DNA of 64,000 bases, from assembly GCA_964036045.1 (NCBI GenBank), contig OZ038384.1, positions 40,526,844-40,590,843 of the forward strand. Reading direction: 5' to 3'. Made by a program: the position numbers and the translations under genes. The stretch is from Eutreptiella sp. 'Long Island Sound 2002'. Its lineage: Eukaryota; Euglenozoa; Euglenophyceae; Eutreptiales; Eutreptiaceae. Below the pieces are notes generated by a model. It was not told the origin of the DNA. It saw only the letters and a program-made list of their open reading frames with translations, and made no database searches. Shown in pieces: positions 57,530 to 64,000 of the stretch (positions within the stretch are counted from its first letter, which is position 1; each line of letters starts with the position of its first letter).

Positions 57530-58245
57530 CCGTGTTATGGGCGCTGTACTCCGTGTGGTCGTGGCTCCGGTTACGACGACACGGTGTGGTGTTTGTGGTT
57601 TGGTTCGTGGTTCGGTTGCTGTAGTCAGTTTGTTGTGACAGAGTGTGGTCCCGTTCCGGGTCCAGCCGTTGCTGTGCTCACTGTCCTCCGGTTGCTCTTT
57701 GCCCGTGGAGCCCGGTTGTGCCCGCCGTCCCGGGGCAGCGGTCAGCGTGCCCTTGGGTCGCTGTGTGGGTGTGTGGGGTTTCTTCCCGCTGTGCGCTATA
57801 CACCATGTATGTGGGGCTGGGGCTGTATGTGTCTGGTGCCCGCCCTCGGCCTCCATTGCTTGGGCTGTTGAGGTCGTTGGTGTCGCGCAGCGGCATGTGG
57901 CTGTAGTCCGTGTTTTGGCTATACTCTGTGCGGTCCCAGCTCGGGGTACGCTGGCGTGTCGTGTTGCTTGCGGTTAGGTCTGTGGCGCAAGCGCTGTAGT
58001 CGGTACATTGTGATGGGGTTTGGTCTGGTTCCAGTTCCAGTTGTCGTCGTGTCGTTCTCTCCCCCGTCGCCTCCCCCCCTTGGGGCCCGGTTGTGTTCGC
58101 AGTGCAGGAGTAATGGCCCGCGCGCCACTGGGTGGTTGGTTCCTGGTGCGCACTGTAGACCGTGTGGGTGGAGCTTGGGGTTGGTGCGCCTGGTGCATGT
58201 TCCCCGCTCCTGTTTCTGGGGCTGCCGAGGTCATCGGGGTCTGGG
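57530..58245. repeat. Diverged tandem duplication, period about 355-375 bp
   Basis: GCTGTAGTC at 57618 recurs at 57993 with matching flanks. Further landmarks (GTGCGCtata/actg before a CCATGTATG/CCGTGTGGG block, then GGGCTG-GAGGTC) follow in the same order about 356 bp apart. The right unit runs into the gypsy-2 copy B junction. It lies where the 5' end of the LINE should be. Confidence 0.6.
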
Positions 58246-58289
58246 TCTGCCTGCCGGAAACCACTGGGTTTGCCCATTTTGGTCTTCTA

Positions 58290-58883
58290 CCGGCATTTGG
58301 CAATACGCTCCAGGGTATTTTCGATGTTAGGAATACTCCCTGAGTGGTTTTGGGTTTTCTTGTTGACCTCACCATAGTCAACAACCAATCGTAGTGCAGT
58401 CGATCCTGGTTTAGCAACCAGGAAGCAGGGACTGCAGTGATGGGGGTAGTCCCCCTTCTCATATTCTTCCACGGCATCGATACATTCCTGGATCTGGCGC
58501 TCGATTTCTTCAACCTGTTCCTGAGGAGCTGGGTAGGAACGACGCCTCACTCGAGTCTTCTCAAATTCAGGTTTCAGTTTCAGGTCCATCTGGACCAGTT
58601 TTTTACAGGAAAGGGGAGGCGGCAGGGCGCCGAACACCTCTACATAGGTTAGGAGCAGTTTCTTCAGTCGGGGGTCAAGATTAAGACTCTCGACTTTCTG
58701 CAGGAAATCCTCCTCAGCATGGAGGTTGCTCTTTCCATGCTCTTTCTTTTTCTGCCGATCGGCAGTTTCGGCAGGTACTGAACCATCGTCCCACTCAGGG
58801 GGACATTGCTGCCCATAGTGCAGAGAATACACTAGGGGTATCTCAGGGTCAGGCAGCGTGTAGGAATCATCGTCCTCCTCAGA
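58290..58883 (-). pseudogene. pol (RT): gypsy-2 copy B RT fingers and preceding linker
   Basis: Matches residues 20-206 of the copy A RT frame: YSLHYGQQCPPEWDDGS, LHAEEDFLQKVESLNLDP, VRRRSYPAPQEQVEEIERQI, GDYPHHCSPCFLVAKPGS, LRLVVDYGEVN. Here the finger Asp (VVDY) is kept where copy A has Asn. A six-base in-frame deletion shortens the segment after CIDA. The TAG at 58287-58289 stands at a TAC (Tyr) of copy A, and the sequence decays beyond it. The palm is missing. Confidence 0.88.
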
Positions 58884-59528
58884 TCAGATGGAGGATTTCC
58901 AGGTCTGTCTGAGGTACTGTAGCCGCTCTTGGCGCTCAATGCCTTCGGCCTTCAGGTACAACAGCCGTCGGAGTTCCTGAGTGTCATGCTCAGACAGTGG
59001 CATGTTATTAGAAGAAGGGCGCGGTAGAGCATCAGGACTCTGAGCCACGGGTTCCCCAGAGTTTGTATGCTGCATGTGCAGCACCGGTTTCCCAACAGGG
59101 GAAGTTGGTTCTGAGGTTGACTCTAGATCTTCCTCCTCCAGCAACAGCTGGGCCAGGAAGGCACATTGTTTTAGTTCAACACAGCTGGGACCAACAGGAG
59201 GGATAGTGCTGGCGATCTCAGACAGTTGGTCGTCAGCATCCTCCTTTACAGCTGCAGGTTCCAAATAACCATCGGGAGATTCACACCCTGTGAGTGTGGC
59301 AGATATGTGCTTAGGTGGTCGTTTTTTGCAATCACAAAGGGTCAGGCCACGATTTTCGGCCATGACCTCTTTCAGTAGCACCTGATGCAGATCACACAGG
59401 GGTACCGGATTGAGGCATCCATCGACAATGGATAAGAAATTGGCCCACGCAGGGGCCTGCATAGCTGTGCCTGAGTCCTCAGGCACAAGAATGGGAGCTT
59501 CAGGGAGTTGCACTCTTCCCACGGTCAT
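58884..59528 (-). pseudogene. gypsy-2 copy B linker after the methyltransferase-like domain
   Basis: A 214-codon segment starting MTVGRVQLPEAPILVPEDSG, then AWANFLSIVDGCLNPVPLCD, a Cys/Lys-rich patch (LTLCDCKKRPPKH), and the Ser/Pro/Glu linker shared with copy A. It is bounded by TGA on both sides (59529 and 58884). The lower TGA is TGG in copy A, so it replaces a Trp. No known domain apart from continuation of the upstream one. Confidence 0.75.
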
Positions 59529-59531
59529 TCA

Positions 59532-60212
59532 GTCTAGCATACGGCGCCAATAAGCGTGTTCACCTGAGGAACCCCAGTCAGGGGTGCACATGACAACCCT
59601 TCCCCCCTCATAAGCGATATTGGTTAGAACCTTCGCGAGCATGGAGAAATGAGGGTTAGCATACGCTACGCCCATTGCTTTCCAGAAGAAACAAAAAGCG
59701 TTGTTCAAATGCTTCGAGCAATACAACTGCATGATGTGCTGTTGTTGGCTCGCGAACAATTCCACCTGGATCTCATCCAGGGTTACCTGAATGGCCACCA
59801 GACCAATTTTAAGAATGTGACGGGCCAATTGGTAGTTTTCAGCATGATAGTTAGTCTTGGCTGCGTAGCGCAGCCCAGACTCTTTTCGTCCTGACAGCTC
59901 CAAAGGTACGGAGAAGAGCCCACTGCCAAAGTGGCAGTGCAGAGAATAGGGGCGCCGGAGAGGCAGCGTTTTTACCTGGGGGTTTCTTCGTAGGAAGTCG
60001 GTACCAATGACGATGTCAAAGTCGTCAGTGTCCAACATTCTGCAGTGTTGGGTCACAGCTTCGTCGCCAAGACAAATAGTCACATCGACTCCCCCCAAGG
60101 AATGGATGGTACGCCCATCCCCCACTATTATGGCCACTGTCTTAGTCTTCTTGAAAGTCTTTAGCAGGCGCCGGGCCACTGAGGTTTCCCTAATACGACT
60201 GTATTCCTGTAA
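59532..60212 (-). pseudogene. pol (PR): gypsy-2 protease C-terminal half and Dam-like domain
   Basis: The start reads VAIIVGDGRTIHSLGG and FDIVIGTDFLRRNPQVKTL, the second half of a retropepsin; the first half with the D-[ST]-G site is lost at the truncation. From about residue 138 it reads VELFASQQQ, a Cys, GVAYANPHFSMLAKVL, NIAYEGGRVVMCTPDWG and YWRRMLD. The order [DE]xFAS...W...NPxF...vl.ki...g.vv..PdW matches the phage Dam-like methyltransferase domain described in DIRS retroelements, with NPHF at the NPP[FY] site. Whether it methylates DNA is unknown. The frame begins after a TAA at 60213-60215. Confidence 0.7.
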
Positions 60213-60218
60213 TTAGCG

Positions 60219-60392
60219 TATTCTGCCGTATCCTGTTGTATCCTGCCGTATCCTGCCGTATCCTGCCGTATCCTGCCGTATCCTGCCGTATCCTGCCGTA
60301 TCCTGCCGTATCCTGCCGTATCCTGCTGTATCCTGCTGTATCTGCCGTATACTGCCGTATCCTGCTTTCCCTGCCGTATCCTGCCGTATGCC
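60219..60392. repeat. 10-bp minisatellite, (TATCCTGCCG)n
   Basis: About 17 units of TATCCTGCCG. The central ones are perfect; the edges carry single changes (TATCCTGCTG, TATCCTGTTG, TATACTGCCG). It directly abuts the upstream end of gypsy-2 copy B, whose last bases (GTATTCCTG) resemble the unit. Confidence 0.95.
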
Positions 60393-60400
60393 AGTAACCG

Positions 60401-60447
60401 AAACCCTAACCCTAACCCTAACCCTAACCCTAACCGTAATCCTAACC
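60401..60447. repeat. Interstitial telomere-type repeat (CCCTAA)n
   Basis: Five perfect CCCTAA units followed by CCGTAA and TCCTAA variants. TTAGGG/CCCTAA is a common eukaryotic telomere motif. The C-strand orientation on the plus strand means that, if this was once a chromosome end, the end faced left and the DNA to the right was its subtelomere. Confidence 0.92.
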
Positions 60448-60589
60448 TGGAGTTTCAGTTATTGGTAAAGGTCTCATAAACAGGCGGTGCCTTGCAGGTG
60501 TGCGGATCTTATGTGATCTGACCTTGTATGAACCAATGCCAATTGCCCTTCCTTCATGCCATATGATGTGATGCGTTATAAGTTGATAG
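60448..60589. other. Short unique spacer next to the telomeric tract
   Basis: Nothing recognised; separates the telomeric tract from the pentamer satellite. Confidence 0.5.
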
Positions 60590-61035
60590 GATGTGGTGTT
60601 CGCAACGTGATGTGATGTGATGTGATGCAATGTGAGATGACGTGATTGGATGTGATGGAGTGTGATCTCGCGTGGTGTGGCTTAGTGCGGCGTGATGCGA
60701 TGTGATCTGATGTGACGTGATGAGATGCGATGTGATGTGACATGACGTGACGTGACGTGACGTTACGTGACGTGACGTGACGTGACGTGACGTGACGTGA
60801 CGTGACGTGATGTGATGTGATGTGATGTGATGTGGTGTGGTGTGATGTGATGGGATGTCATGTGATGCCATGCGATTTCATGTGATGTGATTTGGTGCAA
60901 TGATATTTGATTTGACTTGATGTGATGTGGTGTGATGTGGTGTGATGTAATGTCATGTGTTTTAATGTGATGTGAAGTGTGTGACCATATTTGAATTGCC
61001 GTGATGTGGTGTGATGTGATGTGATGTGACTTGGT
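60590..61035. repeat. Pentanucleotide satellite, TGATG/TGACG variants
   Basis: Dense runs of GTGAT/ATGTG pentamers, with a pure TGACG core at about 60741-60810 and degenerate edges. In frame it encodes His/Ser/Thr repeats, which is an artefact of the period. A typical simple-sequence satellite. Confidence 0.9.
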
Positions 61036-61040
61036 TTCTT

Positions 61041-61240
61041 TTCAAAAACGTATTCAAACCCACTGCAGCTTTTATCCTAACAAACAAAAATGCATTTCCA
61101 ATTGTTTTTTTTCCGAAACTGTTTTCGAACCCACTGCAGCTTTTATCCTCACAAACAAAAATCCATTTCCAATTGTTTTCGTTCCGAAAACCTTTTCAGA
61201 ACCCACTGCAGCTTGTATCCTAACAAACATAAATGCTTTT
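61041..61240. repeat. Tandem repeat, three units of about 71-72 bp
   Basis: The landmark CACTGCAGCT begins at 61061, 61132 and 61204. Each unit contains TATCCTMACAAACAWAAATSC and a TTCCAATTGTTTT block. The units are well conserved and AT-rich. Confidence 0.9.
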
Positions 61241-61648
61241 TCAAAGTATGGTGTTCATTTTCTCAAAACTGTTCAACCGTCTGGTTTTTGAACATCTGCA
61301 TGCTTTTTTGTTGTTCTCTGCTGTGCTGGAAAGGTAAAAGAATGACTTGACACATAACCTCAACTGCCAACTACTTTCCTCCGTCATTGACTGGCGCACT
61401 CAAAAAGCTCGGAAGTCACAGCGACATTACACTGAGCGGGAAGAGAGTTGGCCATTCGATGCGTGTGTCTGGAGAAGCTGCACTGTAGTGCATTCCACTG
61501 TGCGGTAATATAAATAATCAACAATAAAAAAAGTTATAGACATACAAAAATATATAGTTACATTGCTGCACTATGGTGCATGCCACTGTGCAGGCTGAAG
61601 ACAAAAAAAAAATTAAATATATTACCAAAATAGTGTACTTAGCTGACC
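61241..61648. other. AT-rich intergenic sequence
   Basis: No open frame of note. Two short similar stretches (GCACTgtagTGCATtCCACTGTG near 61480 and GCACTatggTGCATgCCACTGTG near 61568) form a small direct repeat. It would be the 3' flank of the minus-strand gene candidate at 61649. Confidence 0.5.
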
Positions 61649-63019
61649 TTAGTGGTCGCTGGCTGCATGCCAGGTGCGGATGCGGCTCCAGAGAAATCTT
61701 GTTCCACCGCCGAACTCAACAGTACCGCCACCGGTCAGGCCCTTGTACCAGCCGTCGTTGAACATGACGTGCACCAATGTTCCAGCTGCTGCACGTGGCT
61801 GCTCAGAGCGCTCCACAATGTACCGGCCGCTATCCGCCGAGGGCCTGCGCTCTGCTGGCGGCGGTTGCTGTAAGTCATCAAGCAAATTTGCGGTCTGCGC
61901 TTCTGCAAAATCAGCATCTTCAGATGGCGTGTCACCCGGGCGTCTGGGCAAGAAATTGCGCCGCGGAGCTGAATTCAACAGCCTCTCTAGGTAGGCCTCA
62001 ACGGTCTCCTCTTCCGCATGATCTGGTGGCAGGTCCTGTGTCCGCGGTGCTCGTGCTGAGAACGTCTGCGGCTGAGTCAACGGCTGCGGCTAAGTCAACG
62101 TCTCTGGCTGAGCAAGTGGGTTCTCATCAATCACAGAACTCGTGTCACTGTCCTGATTTTCATCCTTCTCATTCTGCGCGACGTGCCTCCAGCAAGGTTC
62201 ATCCAAATGACCCTGCCAGTCCCCAATCCAAGGTGCGAGCTCCGTTGCATCAGTGGCACGTGGTGTGTGCCTGTGTCGAACTCCAGACGTTTTGTATTTG
62301 CATGGCCCACAAGTTGCAAACCGCTGTGCATAGGCAATTCGGAAGCTCAGGCAGTGCGGTGTGCACATTTCCTTGCTGCAGTTCTTTGGCACTGGCGCGT
62401 AGCATGTGCCACCCGGTGCCTTGCAGCGCCGCTGAGGAGCAGCACCACTGGTGGGGCGCCATGTCCCTGTGCTTGGCTGCCGGTCCACTGCAGTCGAAGC
62501 CATGAGGTAGCTGGCCAGTGTGTGCTTCCGCCTCTCCAATGAGCTGGGGCCAAGACCAAGAGCGTGCGCATCGGCAGACGCCTCCTTCTGGCTTGCACAC
62601 TCAGCCTGTTCCAATTTCCTTTGTTCTCGCCACGCAGGCGCATCCTGCAAACTGGTGACAAGGACATCAAGGTTTATTTGATCTGCAGTGGTGGGCGTCA
62701 CCCCTCTCTCAGACAGCATGGCCAGCCACAGTGATCTGGCAGTTTGTCCCCAGGTGTCGGACGGCAGATCACTGTAGTCCCAATACACGGCGCACCAAAC
62801 ATCATCACCAAGCAAACTGCCATGTCCATGCGGCCCAATGGGCGCCGCTATCCATTGAGGCGTGTGCTTGTTGGGCAGCACCTCGCAAATGCGCGTGAAG
62901 TTTCTGCCAGAGCGGGTGAAGATGCAAAGCAACAATCTTTTGAATGAATCCGTAGTTCTCTGCCCACGCACACGGCTCATGTTGGACGCCGTGCACAGAG
63001 GGGTGGAAGCGTGTACCAC
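61649..63019 (-). CDS. Unrecognised protein, interrupted by one TAG
   Basis: Two minus-strand open frames (62090-63019, 309 codons; 61649-62080, 143 codons) are in the same frame, separated by TAG at 62090-62092. The stop lies in a short Pro/Gln repeat (LT-stop-PQPLTQPQT) where the neighbouring repeat has CAG. The joint product would be about 457 residues. The N-terminal half has WIAAPIGPHGHGSLLGDD and AVYWDYSDLPSDTWG, and a Cys-rich middle (CKAPGGTCYAPVPKNCSKEMC). The C-terminal part has LVHVMFNDGWYKGLTGGG, reminiscent of small beta-barrel (Tudor/Agenet-like) domains. The final stop is TAA. I do not recognise the family. The start lies inside a tandem repeat and is uncertain; MSRVRGQ at codon 14 is an alternative. 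Confidence 0.5.
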
Positions 63020-63330
63020 AGCATGAACTCTTGTAGAGGCGTCGCCTCACGTTGGACGCCCTGCATCCAGGGCCGGAAGCGTGAACCACAGCGTGAACCC
63101 TTGTCGCGGCGTCACCTCATATGATGGACGCCCTGCACAGAGGGGTGGAAGCGTGTACCACAGCGTGAACTCTCGTAGCGGCGTCGCCTCACGTTGGACG
63201 CCCTGCACACAGGGGTGGAAGCGTGAACCATAGCGTGAACCCTTGTCGCGGCGTCGCCTCATATGATGGACGCCCTGCACACAGGGGTTGAAGCGTGTAC
63301 CACATCGTGAACCTTGTCGCATTGTTGGCG
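62960..63330. repeat. Alternating 70/72-bp tandem repeat
   Basis: GGACGCC begins at 62984, 63054, 63126, 63196 and 63268, giving steps of 70, 72, 70 and 72. Units with CACGTTGGACGCC alternate with units with CATATGATGGACGCC, so the true unit is a 142-bp dimer. The repeat overlaps the 5' end of the minus-strand gene candidate. Confidence 0.92.
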
Positions 63331-63342
63331 GTGCTGTCATCC

Positions 63343-63490
63343 GCCACACTGAGACTCATTAAGAGTGGAGGACCATCAGGCACCTTTCACGTCACTTGGC
63401 CGTGCTCGCAAGAATCATGGATGGCAGCGCTTCACTGACACTCCTTAAGAGTGGAGGACCATCAAACACCGTTCCCGCCAAGAGCCATGG
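63343..63490. repeat. Direct repeat, two units 86 bp apart
   Basis: TTAAGAGTGGAGGACCATCA begins at 63359 and again at 63445. Flanking matches (cactgagactca/cactgacactcc and atcatggatggcagcgc/agccatggattgctgcc) show a whole ~86-bp unit was duplicated. Confidence 0.85.
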
Positions 63491-64000
63491 ATTGCTGCCT
63501 TGCTCTCACTGTTGATTTCATAGACAGCACATATCTGAGACAATGAAAGAAGAATGTTACTCATTAGTTATATTAGCACTATTAGAATTTTTTTTCCGCT
63601 GTTGTTATATCGTTTCTGCACTGCTCAATCATTTCAGTGCTTCCGTCCTTAAGTCTTGAAGTTTACGTGGATCTCTGTGGACGGTTCTGATAGCGGCGCC
63701 TCCCCGCACTGCGCTCCAGTTGCAGCAATGCCGCTCATGAATGCCACTGGGTACAGAATGTGATTTCTGCTGTTCCTGGTGGCAAATTCCATTTTCACAT
63801 TAGAGGAGTTTGTAATTACAATCTCTCTCCTGCGATTGGGGTACAGCCAGATTGCATGTGCGAGGACGTTGGGAATTGGTCGGGACTACTGTATCCAAGT
63901 ACTACGTGACGTGTCACAACGGGCTCACCTGTGGGATACGTTCACGGATGCTTTTGAACGCCGATGGGAATTCCACCAACACAGTCATCAGATTCACCGC
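63491..64000. other. Unannotated right end of the window
   Basis: No gene, repeat or RNA recognised. Any open frame would run beyond the window. Confidence 0.5.

Larger units (their letters stand above)
42181..58250 (-). mobile_element. Giant LINE, copy 3 (most complete)
   Basis: The longest copy, read from about 58.25 kb down to 42181: a repetitive 5' region, candidate upstream coding sequence, ORF1, ORF2 and ORF3 with the Ulp1-like end. At about 16 kb it would be exceptionally long for a LINE. The 3' end is cut by copy 2 roughly 0.2 kb before the point where copy 1 continues. It keeps GDFNA, FADD and FADASG catalytic motifs that copy 2 lost, but frameshifts break all ORFs. The 5' limit is set by the junction with gypsy-2 copy B. 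Confidence 0.78.
58250..60215 (-). mobile_element. Ty3/gypsy 'gypsy-2' copy B, 3'-truncated
   Basis: The upstream part of gypsy-2: end of protease, methyltransferase-like domain, linker and RT fingers. It overlaps copy A (20300-21265) over about 58250-59190 with roughly one substitution every 10-20 bases. All coding lies in one frame from the TAA at 60213-60215 down to the edge, interrupted only by TGA at 59529 and 58884 and TAG at 58287. At 58250 it meets the LINE block. At about 60215 it meets a minisatellite. Confidence 0.88.

Noticed and set aside
60219-60392. CRISPR-like array
   Set aside because: Units are contiguous 10-mers without spacers; the context is eukaryotic.
60554-60871. His/Ser-repeat protein encoded on the minus strand
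   Set aside because: Pure consequence of the pentamer satellite period.

Overview
The window looks like repeat-rich, GC-rich nuclear DNA of a eukaryote, most likely a protist or alga; the species cannot be named from sequence alone. The evidence is chromodomain Ty3/gypsy LTR retrotransposons, long non-LTR (LINE) retrotransposons, a short (CCCTAA)n telomere-type tract and many satellites. I found no operons, rRNA, tRNA, CRISPR array or bacterial gene. Nearly all recognisable coding sequence lies on the minus strand and belongs to decayed transposable elements.

Layout. 1-3.69 kb is GC-rich, purine-biased DNA with a ~186-bp tandem repeat and no recognisable gene. 3.70-15.97 kb is a full-length but broken chromovirus (gypsy-1, minus strand) with two ~1.43-kb LTRs, a polypurine tract, gag, protease, a methyltransferase-like domain, RT, RNase H, integrase and chromodomain. 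17.5-21.3 kb is the 3' two thirds of a second gypsy family (gypsy-2, copy A). 21.3-58.25 kb is a 37-kb block with satellites at its left end, followed by three same-orientation, head-to-tail copies of one very large LINE. 58.25-60.2 kb is the 5' part of gypsy-2 (copy B), overlapping copy A by about 0.95 kb. 60.2-64 kb is subtelomere-like: a 10-bp minisatellite, a telomeric tract, a pentamer satellite, 71-bp repeats, one unrecognised gene candidate and a 70/72-bp alternating repeat.

The LINE is the most unusual object. Read 5'->3' on the minus strand it has a gag-like ORF1, an ORF2 with an exonuclease/endonuclease/phosphatase (EEP) nuclease, reverse transcriptase, RNase H and a C-terminal Cys/His knuckle, and then a ~5.5-kb third coding region. 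That third region has a Cys/His (RING/PHD-like) finger at its start, a long proline/arginine-rich stretch, and an Ulp1/C48-like cysteine protease fold at its end. Each downstream copy is 5'-truncated and abuts the ORF3 of the copy before it. The conserved order in all three copies is why I treat ORF3 as part of the LINE. Comparing copies shows which lesions are decay: copy 3 keeps the catalytic residues of EEP, RT and RNase H, while copy 2 has lost them.

Both gypsy families carry, between protease and RT, a domain resembling the phage Dam-like methyltransferase domain known from DIRS elements. Gypsy-2 is interrupted only by in-frame TAG/TGA codons, with no frameshift seen over 1,250 codons. 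Functional claims rest on motif reading; no database search was possible.
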